Positions 16,723-25,772 of a stretch of DNA of 64,000 nt are shown here, in pieces. The notes under the pieces were generated by a model that worked only from the letters and a program-made list of their open reading frames with translations, was not told where the DNA came from and searched no databases. Each line of letters starts with the position of its first letter. Within the stretch, counting starts at the first letter, position 1. The stretch spans positions 62,001-126,000 of the forward strand of contig MERU01000002.1 of the NCBI GenBank assembly GCA_001770725.1, written 5' to 3'. The DNA comes from Burkholderiales bacterium RIFCSPHIGHO2_01_FULL_63_240 (lineage in GTDB: Bacteria; Pseudomonadota; Gammaproteobacteria; Burkholderiales; Burkholderiaceae_C). A program made the position numbers and the translations under genes.

Positions 16723-19575
16723 TCACGCGGTGGCCGAGGCGCTCTCTGTGGTGTTGTGCGGGGTTTGCTGCACCAGCTTGCGCAGCGCGGGCAGGCAGGA
16801 GCCGCAGTTGGTGCCGCAGCGCAGCTCGCCTTGCAGGCTGGCCAGGCGCTGATCGGCGCTGCCAGCGCAGCGGCCCAGCACCTCGACGATGGCGATGTCG
16901 CTGACGTTGAAGCAGGTGCAGACCTGCTTGCCGCGGTTGGCCGTGGCGATCGGGGGGGCATCGCCCGGGCTGAGGAGGGCCGAGCCCAGCTCGTCGACGG
17001 GCAGGTCGTCCTGCAGCAGGGGGCGGATCCACTTTTCCGAGGCCAGGTCGCCCACCATGAGGAAGGCGCGCAGGCGGCGGCCTTGTTCGGTTTGCTCGAC
17101 CTGCATGCGGCGCTGCTGGCCTTGCTTGGGGTCGTCGTAGCGCATGACGCTGGCGCCGCCGATGCCCATCAGCTCGGCCAACTCGTCCAGCGTGGCGCCA
17201 TCGATGGGCGCGGGCGAGGCCGCTCGGAACAACAGGCCCACGCGACCTTGTTCATCGGGTTCGCGGCCGAAGGGCACGCAGGCGGTGAAGGGGAAGCGCT
17301 GCATCCAGCCCTTGAGCAGCTCGCGCAGGCTCAGCGCCTGATCGGCAGGCAGCCAGGCCACGGCCAGCAGCTTCCAGGGCAGGTCCGCCGGCGACAGGCG
17401 CACGGCCGCGTGCTTGAGCTCGGGTTGCTTGGACGTCGGGCAGAAAGCGGGTTGGGTGAGGGCGTTGACGCCGGTCACGCGGCGGCCATGGGCATCGACC
17501 CCACCCAGGGCCTCTTCACCCCAGTGCATGGCGATGTAGGCCTGCTGCCGGCCCATGCCTTCGTGCGGCACGGCCGGGATCAGCAACTGCCCGCGCCGGG
17601 ACGTGACCTGCACCAGCTGGCCCTCGCTCAGGCCCAATTCGGCCATGTCGGCGGGGTGCAGCTCGACGCAGGGCTCGGCCACGTGCCCGAACAGGCGGCC
17701 GAGCGTGCCGGTGCGGCTCATGCCGTGCCACTGGTCGCGCAGGCGGCCGGTGTTGAGCGCAAAGGGGAAGCGCTCATCGGGCACCTCGCGCACGGGCAGC
17801 GGCCGCACGGCGGCGAAGCGGGCGCGGCCGTCCGGCGTGGCGAAGCGGCCATCGGTGTAGAGGCGGGCGCGGCCTTGGGTGGCGCCTTCGGGCATCGGCC
17901 ACTGCTGCGGGCCCTGCGAGTCCAGGATGGCGTAGCTCAGGCCGGTGATGTCGAGGTCGCGGCCGCGGGTGCTTTCGCGGTGCTCGTTCCACACCGACTC
18001 GGCGCTGGTGTAGGCAAAGAGCGTGTCGGTGCCGGGCAGGTAGCGCGAGGTGCGCTCGGGCAGGCGGGCCTCCAGGCGGCGGCCGATGTCGGTGAAGATC
18101 GCCCAGTCGTGGCGGGCCTCGCCCGATGCGGGCACGGCAGGGCGCACGCGGCTGATGCGGCGCTCGCTGTTGGTGACGGTGCCGTCCTTCTCGCCCCAGG
18201 TGCTGGCCGGCAGCAGGATGTCGGCGTAGGCGCAGGTCGCCGTCGTGGCGAAAGCTTCCTGCACCACCACGAGTTCGGCCCTCTCCAGGGCCTTGCGCAC
18301 CGTGTGCTGGTCGGGCAGCGATTGAGCCGGGTTCGTGCAGGCGATCCACAGCGCCTTGATCTCACCGCGTGCGGCGGCCTCGAACATCTCGACCGCTGTC
18401 TTGCCAGGCTGAGAAGGCACATCGCGCACGCCCCAGAGCGCGGCCACCTCGGCGCGGTCGATCTCGCTGCCCAGGTTGCGGTGCGCGCTCAACAGGTTGG
18501 CCATGCCACCGACTTCGCGGCCACCCATGGCGTTGGGCTGGCCGGTCAGCGAGAAGGGGCCGGCGCCCGGCTTGCCGATCTGGCCGGTGGCCAGGTGCAG
18601 GTTGATGAGTGCGGCGTTCTTGTCGGTGCCCTGGCTGCTCTGGTTCAGGCCCTGGCAGTACAGCGACAGGGTGGGCGTTTGCTGGCCGAACCAGCGTGCG
18701 GCCAGCTCCAGGTCTTCGCGGCGGATGCCGCAGACCTCGCTGACGCGCTCGGGCGTGTGCGACTGGACGATCTCCAGCAGGTCGCTGAAGCCGCTGGTGT
18801 GCTCGCGGATGTAGGCCTGATCCAGCAGGCCGTCGCGCGCCAGGATGTGCAGCATGCCGTGGTACAGCGCGACGTCGGTGCCCGGCTGGATCGCCAGGTG
18901 CAGGTCGGCCATGTCGGCGGTCTCGGTGCGGCGCGGGTCGACCACGATCATCTTCATGCCAGGCTTGGCTTGGCGCGCGGCCTCGATGCGGCGAAACAGG
19001 ATGGGGTGGGCCCAGGCCGTGTTCGAGCCGGTGATGAAGAGGGTGCCAGCGTGGTCGAAGTCTTCGTAGCAGGCGGGCGGCGCGTCGCTGCCCAGCGTGA
19101 CCTTGTAGCCGGCCACCGCGCTGCTCATGCACAGGCGCGAGTTGGTGTCGAGGTTGTTGGTGCCCAGCAGGCCCTTGACCAGCTTGTTGACGACGTAATA
19201 GTCCTCGGTCAGCAACTGGCCCGAGCCGTAGAAGCCAACGGCCTGCGGGCCGTGCTCGCGCACGATGGCGGCCAGGCGGTCGGCGGCTTCGTCGAGGGCC
19301 GCATCCCAGCCGATGCGCTCGGGCTGGGCGTGGCGGTTGGCTCGGCGCATCGGGTGCAGCAGGCGGGTCTGCTTGGTCACCGCTTCGGCGGCGGTCAGGT
19401 GCAGCGTGCTGCCCTTGGTGCACAGGCGGCCGAAATTGGCGGGGTGGTCGGGGTCGCCCTGGACCTGCACGATCTGGTCGCCGCGGGACTCGATCAGCAC
19501 GCCGCAGCCGGTGCCGCAATACGGGCAGGTGGCGCGGGTGACCTGGTTGGCAGCGGCGATGGGGATGGTCTTCAT
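16723..19575 (-). CDS. nasA: Assimilatory nitrate reductase catalytic subunit with C-terminal 2Fe-2S domain
   Basis: A 950-residue cytoplasmic molybdenum enzyme reducing nitrate to nitrite. The N-terminal 4Fe-4S domain has Cys17, Cys20, Cys24 and Cys52 (CPYCGTGCGV; GRLCTKGS). The Mo-bisMGD domain follows (GSGQLLTEDYYVVNKLVKG; TGQPNAMGGREVGGMANLL). The molydopterin dinucleotide-binding domain is near 690-790. The tail is a BFD-like 2Fe-2S domain with Cys886/Cys888 and Cys920/924/927 (CGTNCGSC). I start at MKTIPIAAAN (19575); the frame is open to 19731 but that extension is low-quality. It follows the PilJ-domain gene by 14 bases. The BFD domain probably receives electrons from the FAD subunit encoded upstream. 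Confidence 0.95.
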   Translation of the reverse strand: MKTIPIAAANQVTRATCPYCGTGCGVLIESRGDQIVQVQGDPDHPANFGRLCTKGSTLHLTAAEAVTKQTRLLHPMRRANRHAQPERIGWDAALDEAADRLAAIVREHGPQAVGFYGSGQLLTEDYYVVNKLVKGLLGTNNLDTNSRLCMSSAVAGYKVTLGSDAPPACYEDFDHAGTLFITGSNTAWAHPILFRRIEAARQAKPGMKMIVVDPRRTETADMADLHLAIQPGTDVALYHGMLHILARDGLLDQAYIREHTSGFSDLLEIVQSHTPERVSEVCGIRREDLELAARWFGQQTPTLSLYCQGLNQSSQGTDKNAALINLHLATGQIGKPGAGPFSLTGQPNAMGGREVGGMANLLSAHRNLGSEIDRAEVAALWGVRDVPSQPGKTAVEMFEAAARGEIKALWIACTNPAQSLPDQHTVRKALERAELVVVQEAFATTATCAYADILLPASTWGEKDGTVTNSERRISRVRPAVPASGEARHDWAIFTDIGRRLEARLPERTSRYLPGTDTLFAYTSAESVWNEHRESTRGRDLDITGLSYAILDSQGPQQWPMPEGATQGRARLYTDGRFATPDGRARFAAVRPLPVREVPDERFPFALNTGRLRDQWHGMSRTGTLGRLFGHVAEPCVELHPADMAELGLSEGQLVQVTSRRGQLLIPAVPHEGMGRQQAYIAMHWGEEALGGVDAHGRRVTGVNALTQPAFCPTSKQPELKHAAVRLSPADLPWKLLAVAWLPADQALSLRELLKGWMQRFPFTACVPFGREPDEQGRVGLLFRAASPAPIDGATLDELAELMGIGGASVMRYDDPKQGQQRRMQVEQTEQGRRLRAFLMVGDLASEKWIRPLLQDDLPVDELGSALLSPGDAPPIATANRGKQVCTCFNVSDIAIVEVLGRCAGSADQRLASLQGELRCGTNCGSCLPALRKLVQQTPHNTTESASATA

Positions 19576-19589
19576 GGTGGGGCAGGGTC

Positions 19590-20420
19590 TCAGGTCAGTC
19601 GTGCGTACAGGCCGGTCACCCGATCCATGATCTGCAGGATGTTTTCGCTGCTGCGCAGCACTTCGGCGCTGTGGCGTGGGGTGCGCGCCTGACGGTCGAT
19701 GCGATTGAGAGCATTGTCGAAGAAGACCCACTGCTGGCGGGCCAGAGACAACTCTTCCCGGATGGTCGCGGTGGCTTGCGGCGCGGCCTCCAGCACGGCC
19801 AATGCCTCGACGAACTCGCGCTTGGCGGTCTCGAGTTCACGCTGCTGGACGAGGTCGGCGTCCGCCCAGGTGATGCTGAGGTAGCACTTGGCCGAGCGCT
19901 GCGAGAGCATGCGCTGTCGCCCGGCGATGTTGACCAGCTTGCCCGCCGGTTTGCCGGACAGCTTCTCCAGCTGGGTGGTGCCCTGGTGAGCGAGTTGCAG
20001 CACGCGTGCATCCAGGTTCAGCAGGCCGGGCGCCTGTTCGCGTTTTGGGGCGGTGCCGACCAGGGCCAGCTTGTACTCGGCCCAGACCCCTTCGAGTTGC
20101 TGGTAGGTGTCGCGGATGGCGGCCTGAGGGGCATAGGCCTTGAGCTCGACCAGTTGACGATCGAACACGGCCATGGACTCGGCGAGGATGCGCCCGGCTT
20201 TCACCGCCTCGACGTCCTGGCCGATGGCCAGCCAGGCTTTGGCCATGCGCTGCGACAGCATGCGCTGACGGCCTGCCTTGTTGATCGCATCGTTGAGGTC
20301 GGACACCTGGGCTTGGGCCATGGTGGGCGTCAGGGCCAGTGGGGCGACGAGGGACGTGAGCACCAAGCCCCCCAGCCCTTGCAGGCAGGTGCGGCGTCGG
20401 TCGTTGTACAACTGGGTCAT
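19590..20420 (-). CDS. Exported protein with two PilJ/NIT-like repeats, possible nitrate-binding protein
   Basis: A 276-residue protein. The N-terminus has a twin-arginine-like signal (DRRRTCLQGLGG, hydrophobic core, then ALTPTMAQA, cut near residue 37). Two copies of the P-box-like motif follow: AGRQRMLSQRMAK at residues 49-61 and AGRQRMLSQRSAK at 166-178. This motif is the nitrate/nitrite-binding helix of the NarX/NarQ/NasR/PilJ N-terminal domains. No kinase, HAMP, methyl-accepting or DNA-binding domain follows. It lies between the FAD subunit and nasA in the same operon. I infer a periplasmic nitrate-binding or sensing role; the partner is unknown. Confidence 0.85.
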   Translation of the reverse strand: MTQLYNDRRRTCLQGLGGLVLTSLVAPLALTPTMAQAQVSDLNDAINKAGRQRMLSQRMAKAWLAIGQDVEAVKAGRILAESMAVFDRQLVELKAYAPQAAIRDTYQQLEGVWAEYKLALVGTAPKREQAPGLLNLDARVLQLAHQGTTQLEKLSGKPAGKLVNIAGRQRMLSQRSAKCYLSITWADADLVQQRELETAKREFVEALAVLEAAPQATATIREELSLARQQWVFFDNALNRIDRQARTPRHSAEVLRSSENILQIMDRVTGLYARLT

Positions 20421-20480
20421 GCTGAAACCTGGTGCGCGAGGGCGTGACGCCGTCCGCGCGGTGAGCCAAAGAAGCGGTGC

Positions 20481-21728
20481 TCAGGCCGAAGCCTGAAGCG
20501 AATGATCGTTGATGGCGCCGAACATCAGCCGGTCGCGCTGCGCGGCGATCGAACGGCCCTCGCGGATCAACTGGAAGTACTGGCTGCCGTCTTCCGTGTC
20601 GCCATACAGGCAGGCCCCCACGAGCTTGTCGCCGCGGATGACCAGCTTCTTGTAGGTGCCGTCGAACGGGTCGGACAGCACGATTTCTTCGGTGTCGTCG
20701 CCACCCATGAAGTCGCCCGCCGAAAACAGGTTGATGCCTGTGACCTTGAGCTTGGTCGACACCTGCGAGCCCAGGTAGCGCCCGATGCCCATGCGCGCCA
20801 GGTGGTTGGCCACCACCTTGCCCTGTTCGTACAGCGGTGCCACCAGGCCGTAGGCCACGCCCCGGTGCGAAGCGCATTCGCCCACGGCGTAGACGCGCGG
20901 GTCGGTGACGGTCTGCATCGTATCGGTGACGCTGATGCCGCCGCGCCCGTCGTGGTCGCAGCGGATGCCGGCGTTGCGGGCCAGCTCGGTGTTGGGGCGG
21001 ATACCCGCGGCCATGACCACCAGGTCGGCGAGCACTTCCTGCCCGTCCTTGAAGCGCACGGCGCGCACGCGACCGGCGCCGTCGTCCAGCAGGGCTTCGG
21101 TCTGTGCCGGCAGCATGAAGCGGATGCCGCGCTCTTGCAGCGCCTGCTGCAGCAACTTGCCAGCGACCTCGTCGAGCTGGCGCTCGAGCAGCCAGGGCGC
21201 GAGGTGCACCACGGTGACCTCCATGCCCCGCTGGCGCAGGCCGTTGGCGGCTTCCAGGCCCAGCAGGCCGCCACCGATGACGACGGCGTGCCGGTGCGTG
21301 GCGGCCGTCTCGATCATGGCCCGCGTGTCGGCGATGTCGCGGTAGGCGATCACGCCTTCGAGGTCCTTGCCTGGCACCGGCAGGATGAAGGGGTTCGAGC
21401 CCGTGGCCAGCAGCAGGCGGTCATAGGGCTCTTCGGAGCCATCGTCGGCGATGACGACCCGGCGCGCACGGTCGATGCGCGTGACCTTGCGGCCCATGCG
21501 CAGGCGGATGCCGTGCTCCTCGTACCAGCTCACCGGGTTGAGGATGATCTCGTCGATCGTCTGTTCGCCTGCCAGGACAGGCGACAGCATGATGCGGTTG
21601 TAGTTCGGGTGCGGTTCGGCCCCGAACACGGTGATGTCATGCAGGTCGGGGGCGAGCTTGAGCAGCTCTTCCAGGGCCCGAACGCCAGCCATGCCATTGC
21701 CCACCATCACCAACTTCTGTTTGGTCAT
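20481..21728 (-). CDS. NasC-type FAD/NAD(P)H electron-transfer subunit of nitrate reductase
   Basis: A 415-residue cytoplasmic flavoprotein matching the N-terminal half of NirB. An FAD motif GNGMAGVRALEE is at residues 10-21, NPFILPVPG near 112, an NAD(P)H motif VIGGGLLGLEAANGL near 148, and YAVGECASHRG near 287. It then ends with the NirB-like reductase C-terminal domain. There is no siroheme or 2Fe-2S domain. Klebsiella NasC is organised the same way and feeds NasA, so I read this as the electron donor for nasA here. GGAG lies before the ATG, and a sigma-54 promoter match lies 47 bases upstream of it. A truncated NirB is less likely because the protein ends in a complete domain. Confidence 0.88.
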   Translation of the reverse strand: MTKQKLVMVGNGMAGVRALEELLKLAPDLHDITVFGAEPHPNYNRIMLSPVLAGEQTIDEIILNPVSWYEEHGIRLRMGRKVTRIDRARRVVIADDGSEEPYDRLLLATGSNPFILPVPGKDLEGVIAYRDIADTRAMIETAATHRHAVVIGGGLLGLEAANGLRQRGMEVTVVHLAPWLLERQLDEVAGKLLQQALQERGIRFMLPAQTEALLDDGAGRVRAVRFKDGQEVLADLVVMAAGIRPNTELARNAGIRCDHDGRGGISVTDTMQTVTDPRVYAVGECASHRGVAYGLVAPLYEQGKVVANHLARMGIGRYLGSQVSTKLKVTGINLFSAGDFMGGDDTEEIVLSDPFDGTYKKLVIRGDKLVGACLYGDTEDGSQYFQLIREGRSIAAQRDRLMFGAINDHSLQASA

Positions 21729-21774
21729 GTGCGTGCTCCATCAGCGGTATCAATCTTTTTGTGCTGTGGGTGAA

Positions 21775-21790
21775 AGCAATTAAGGGGCCA
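21775..21790 (-). promoter_or_regulatory. Sigma-54 promoter for the FAD subunit-PilJ-nasA operon
   Basis: Read on the minus strand the sequence is TGGCCCCTTAATTGCT, against the consensus TGGCACG-N4-TTGCW. It has the required GG at -24 and GC at -12 spaced by ten bases, and 10 of 12 defined positions match. The predicted transcript start is near 21764, giving a 35-40 base leader before the ATG at 21728. Sigma-54 with NtrC controls nitrate assimilation in many proteobacteria. Confidence 0.72.
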
Positions 21791-21805
21791 GAGCATGGGC
21801 GGGTC

Positions 21806-21873
21806 TTTGCACCGAATGCGGGCGCAAATCTTGCGAGCCGCATCGAAAGCGGGCGTGGCACCATGAATGTGCG
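21806..21873. promoter_or_regulatory. Candidate NtrC enhancer sites upstream of the nas operon
   Basis: Two dyads lie 35-85 bases upstream of the -24 element of the sigma-54 promoter. At 21857-21873 is GGCACC-N5-TGTGCG, matching nine of twelve positions of TGCACC-N5-GGTGCA. At 21806-21828 is TTTGCACC...GGGCGCAAA, a 23-base palindrome with two extra bases between half sites. The distance is normal for enhancers. Both are imperfect, so this is tentative. Confidence 0.4.
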
Positions 21874-21917
21874 CGTGCCACCCAACAAGACCAGAAAACG
21901 CTGCTGCTGAGGAAGAC

Positions 21918-23657
21918 ATGAGTTTCGACGTGGACATCGGCTGGGCCAGCGAGCGCGGGCCCCGCACCGACATGGAGGATTTCGCCGCGGTGCGCCGTCC
22001 GGCGGCTGGCGAGGCCGCCTGGGGCGTGATCGCTGCCGTGGCCGACGGGGTTTCCGAAGGGGGGCTGGGCAAGGAGGCTGCGCAAACCACGGTGATGGGC
22101 CTGCTGCGCGACTGGTACGCCACGCCTGCCACCTGGGACCCGACCGTGGCGCTCGAGCGCCTGATCGCAGCACAGAACGCCTGGCTGGTCGACCACAACC
22201 GGCGACGCCAGTCGGTGCGCAGCGAAGACCGCGCGGGCGGTGCCGGCATGAGCACGCTCACCACGTTGGTGCTGCGCGCCCATGGCTACACCCTGGCCCA
22301 CGTGGGTGACACCCGCGCCTGGCTGATCCGCCATGGCGAATGCACCCAGCTCACCCAGGATCACACCTTGGGTCAGCTGGCCTTCCAGAACGGCCTGACC
22401 CGTGCGATCGGACTGGACGAGTCCGTGAAGGTCGATTACTTCAGCGGCGACCTGCAGGTGCACGATGTGTTCGTGCTCACCAGCGACGGCGTGCATGGCC
22501 CCTTGTCGGCCCGTCAGATCCGGCAGCTGGCCCTGGAAGGCTCGTGCCAGCAAGCGGCCGATGCCATGGTGGCCAAGGCCCTGGCTTCGGGCGGACGCGA
22601 CAACGCCACCGCGCTCGTGATCCGGGTCACCGGGCTGGATGCCGCCACCCTTGAAGACCACACCCGGCGCAGCCGCCAGCTCCCGGTGCCCCAGCGCCTG
22701 AAGGACGGCGAGGTGATCGATGGCATGCAGGTCGAGGCCTTGGTCTTCAACAACGGGGTGCACCGCGTCTATCGTGTCAGGCACCTGGCCACCGGCCGTG
22801 TGCAGGCCCTCAAGACGCTGCACGAAGCGCGCGCCAGCGACCCGCAGGAGCGTCAGATGCTGGCCCACGAGGCCTGGCTGGGCGCGCGGGTGTCCGAGCG
22901 CGAGGCGCGCGGGTTCCTGCACGTGGTCGAGCCCGATCAGCCCACCTTCTTCTACACGCTGTCCGATTGGCTGGCCGGGCAGTCGCTGGGCCACATGCTC
23001 AATCAGGCGCAGCGCTTCCCGGTGCATGAAATCATCGCAGGCATCACCTCCTTGGTGCGGACCTTGGGGCGCCTGCACCAGCATGGCGTCATCCACCGAG
23101 ACATCAAGCCCGACAACCTGCACCTGGGCGACGACGGCCAGTGGCGCATCCTCGACCTGGGGGTGGCCTTGTCCGGCAAGGAGCCCGAAGCGCTGCGCGT
23201 GCTGCACGCCGGCACGCCCAGCTACATGAACCCCGAGCAATGGGGCGACGACCCGGCGCTGTCGCGCGCGACGTTCCAGTCGGACCTCTATGCCCTGGGC
23301 GTGTCGCTGTACGTCTGGCTGACCGGGCGGCTGCCGTACGGCGAGATCGAGCCCTACCAGACAGCCCGCTTCCGGCGCGACCCGGTGCCCCCTTCGCGCC
23401 TGCGGCCCGACGTGCCCATCTGGCTGGACCACATCGTCCTCAAGGCGGTGGCCCGCGATCACAAGCAGCGGTTCGAGACCGCCGAGGAAATGCTGCTTGC
23501 ACTCGAGCGGGGCGCTTCGCGCCCTTTGAGTGCACCGCCCGCTTCGCCCTTGCTCAAGCGTGACCCGACCATGGTCTGGAAGATCGCCCTGGGCGTGTCC
23601 CTGCTGTTCAACTTCCTGCTGGTGTACTGGCTGATGTTCCTGCCCAGCGGGCGCTGA
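21918..23657 (+). CDS. Membrane-tethered PP2C phosphatase-Ser/Thr kinase fusion
   Basis: A 579-residue protein. Residues 1-240 are a PP2C-type phosphatase with the metal-binding acidic motifs ASERGPRTDMED, VADGVSEGG, HVGDTRAWL, LTSDGVHG and GGRDNATALV. Residues about 270-535 are a protein kinase: Lys in ALKTLHE, HRDIKPDN (393-400), and DLG (413-415) where most kinases have DFG. The glycine loop is degenerate (FNNGVHRVYRV). The last 28 residues hold one transmembrane helix, so both domains face the cytoplasm. GAGGA precedes ATG 21918. The same fusion sits beside nitrate/nitrite assimilation genes in Pseudomonas aeruginosa (PA1782 next to nirB and nasA). The substrate is unknown. Confidence 0.93.
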   Translation: MSFDVDIGWASERGPRTDMEDFAAVRRPAAGEAAWGVIAAVADGVSEGGLGKEAAQTTVMGLLRDWYATPATWDPTVALERLIAAQNAWLVDHNRRRQSVRSEDRAGGAGMSTLTTLVLRAHGYTLAHVGDTRAWLIRHGECTQLTQDHTLGQLAFQNGLTRAIGLDESVKVDYFSGDLQVHDVFVLTSDGVHGPLSARQIRQLALEGSCQQAADAMVAKALASGGRDNATALVIRVTGLDAATLEDHTRRSRQLPVPQRLKDGEVIDGMQVEALVFNNGVHRVYRVRHLATGRVQALKTLHEARASDPQERQMLAHEAWLGARVSEREARGFLHVVEPDQPTFFYTLSDWLAGQSLGHMLNQAQRFPVHEIIAGITSLVRTLGRLHQHGVIHRDIKPDNLHLGDDGQWRILDLGVALSGKEPEALRVLHAGTPSYMNPEQWGDDPALSRATFQSDLYALGVSLYVWLTGRLPYGEIEPYQTARFRRDPVPPSRLRPDVPIWLDHIVLKAVARDHKQRFETAEEMLLALERGASRPLSAPPASPLLKRDPTMVWKIALGVSLLFNFLLVYWLMFLPSGR

Positions 23658-23670
23658 CGCCCGGCGTCAG

Positions 23671-23707
23671 AAAAAGACAAACCCCGCGGGCGGTGGCCTC
23701 GCGGGGT
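23671..23707 (-). terminator. Rho-independent terminator of the nitrate transporter gene
   Basis: On the minus strand ACCCCGCG pairs with CGCGGGGT around an 11-base loop, followed by TTGTCTTTTT. It lies 90 bases past the transporter stop, in the gap between the convergent kinase and transporter genes. The U-tract is on the minus-strand side only. Confidence 0.8.
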
Positions 23708-23798
23708 GTCCGGCGACAGAAACTGATAACTGCTTTCGGCGACCGGAAGCGGGCCTCGTGAGCCCGCCCCCGTCGTGACGGTGGCCTCGGAGTGAGGT

Positions 23799-25055
23799 TC
23801 AGCGGCTGGAGCTGGCGGTCTGGTTGAACGCGGCCGACGTGCCACCGGTGGTGCGGGCACGCCCGCCTTTTTCTGCCCAGGTGCGCGTCCAGCGGATCTG
23901 CATGACGCGCATCATGGCCAGCACGGCCATGCCGAGGACGGCGAAGGCCAGAAAGCCGTAGAAGTAGGTGCCCAGGTGCTGCTTGGACAGGCCCATGGCA
24001 TTGGGGATGAAACCGCCGCCCAGTGCACCGATTTCACCGATCATGGAGCCGGCCACGGCCGTGGTCAGCGGCCAGCGCAGCGGCACGAGCTGGAAGAGTG
24101 CGCCGTTGCCTGCGCCGAGCGCGGCGAAGCACAGCATGAACAGCAGGGTGGTCAAGGCCAGGTTCTGGCCCATGGTGCCGCAGATCACCAGGGTGACGAT
24201 CACCATCGACAGCACGGCCGTCAGGGTGTTGATGCCGCCCCAGCGGTCGGACAGCCAGCCGCCCACCACGCGCGTGGCCGAGCCCATCAGCGTGGCCAGC
24301 ATGGTGAGCTGACCTGCCTCGATCTTGGTGACCTTGAACTGGTCGTAGAAGTAGGTGGGCAGGAAGTTGGCCAGGCCAATGAAGCCGCCGAAGGTGATCA
24401 CGTAGATCAGGCTGAAGGCCCAGCCGTCCTTTTCGTACAGGCAGGCGGTGTGCTCGCGGAAGGTTTGCTCTTCGCGGTCAGGCGGCTCCTTGGCGCAGAT
24501 CGCCATCACGATCATGGGCAGCAGCATGGTGAATGCCGCCAGGCCGTAAACCGTTTGCCAGCCGAACTTCGTGGCCAGGGGCGGCGCGAACAGCACGGCC
24601 AGCACGGTGCCGCTGTTGCCAGCGCCCGCAATGCCCATGGCCAGGCCCTTGTACTTGGGCGGGAACCAGCCCGAGCCCAGTGACAGCGCGATGCCGAAGC
24701 TGCCGCCGGCGATGCCCAGCAGCACGCCCATGGCCAGCACCTCGTTGTGCGTGTCGACGAAGAAGTATCCGAATGCCAGGGCCAGCACGATCAGCCCCAT
24801 CTCGACCATCGCGGCGCTCTTGCGTCCGATGTACTGCGCCAGCAGCCCCAGTGGGAAGCGCATCAGCGCCCCTGCGAGGATGGGCACCGAGATCATGAAC
24901 CCCTTCTCGGCCGCGCTCAGGTTGAACGTCTCGCTGATGAAGGGCGCCATGGCGCCATTGAGCACCCAGATGGCGAAGGTGAAGTCGAAGTACAGAAAAG
25001 AAGCGAGCAGGGTCGGCATGTGCCCTGATCGCATGAAGGCCTTGTGGTCGGACAT
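23799..25055 (-). CDS. Nitrate/nitrite transporter, MFS NNP family
   Basis: A 418-residue, twelve-helix inner-membrane protein. Both nitrate signature motifs are present: GIAGAGNSGTV at residues 141-151 (TM5) and GGFIGLANF at 223-231 (TM7 region). Arg66 (ALMRFPLG) and Arg262 (SATRVVGG) fit the substrate-binding arginines of NarK. I start at ATG 25055, preceded by GAGG; the longer frame (25142) would run through the sigma-54 promoter. It matches the NasA/NarK-like importer found with assimilatory genes, and its own sigma-54 promoter implies induction under nitrogen limitation. Confidence 0.93.
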   Translation of the reverse strand: MSDHKAFMRSGHMPTLLASFLYFDFTFAIWVLNGAMAPFISETFNLSAAEKGFMISVPILAGALMRFPLGLLAQYIGRKSAAMVEMGLIVLALAFGYFFVDTHNEVLAMGVLLGIAGGSFGIALSLGSGWFPPKYKGLAMGIAGAGNSGTVLAVLFAPPLATKFGWQTVYGLAAFTMLLPMIVMAICAKEPPDREEQTFREHTACLYEKDGWAFSLIYVITFGGFIGLANFLPTYFYDQFKVTKIEAGQLTMLATLMGSATRVVGGWLSDRWGGINTLTAVLSMVIVTLVICGTMGQNLALTTLLFMLCFAALGAGNGALFQLVPLRWPLTTAVAGSMIGEIGALGGGFIPNAMGLSKQHLGTYFYGFLAFAVLGMAVLAMMRVMQIRWTRTWAEKGGRARTTGGTSAAFNQTASSSR

Positions 25056-25115
25056 GATTACCTCAGCTAGTGCGTGCACCATCGTGGGTGACGCTTGTGT
25101 TTGTGCCTGAACACA

Positions 25116-25131
25116 TGCAATTCGGGTGCCA
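25116..25131 (-). promoter_or_regulatory. Near-perfect sigma-54 promoter for the nitrate transporter
   Basis: Minus-strand sequence TGGCACCCGAATTGCA matches TGGCACG-N4-TTGCA at 11 of 12 defined positions, with GG and GC ten bases apart. The transcript would start near 25105 and give a leader of about 50 bases to ATG 25055. It is the best sigma-54 match I found in the window. Confidence 0.82.
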
Positions 25132-25202
25132 GGTTGGTGCACACGCTTGAGGAGCCGTGCGGATCAAGCACAATGTCGACCGACGTCACAGGAGCACCCC
25201 GC

Positions 25203-25772
<570 letters not shown>

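Noticed and set aside
14875-19692. A 1605-codon plus-strand open frame across nasA, ybiB and the EamA gene
   Set aside because: It is antisense to clear genes with full domain motifs. Long antisense frames are expected at this GC content, and its translation is low-complexity and Ala/Gly/Arg-rich.
20481-21728. The flavoprotein as a truncated nirB pseudogene
   Set aside because: The frame is intact, ends in a complete reductase domain, and sits in the NasC position beside nasA.
21796-21811. A plus-strand sigma-54-like match (TGGGCGGGTCTTTGCA) before the kinase-phosphatase gene
   Set aside because: Spacing fits, but only nine of twelve positions match, and it overlaps the palindrome counted as a possible NtrC site. 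Too weak to list as a promoter.
25060-25090. A CACC-N6-GGTG dyad near the nitrate transporter start, considered as an NtrC site
   Set aside because: It lies downstream of the predicted transcript start and has the wrong spacer length.
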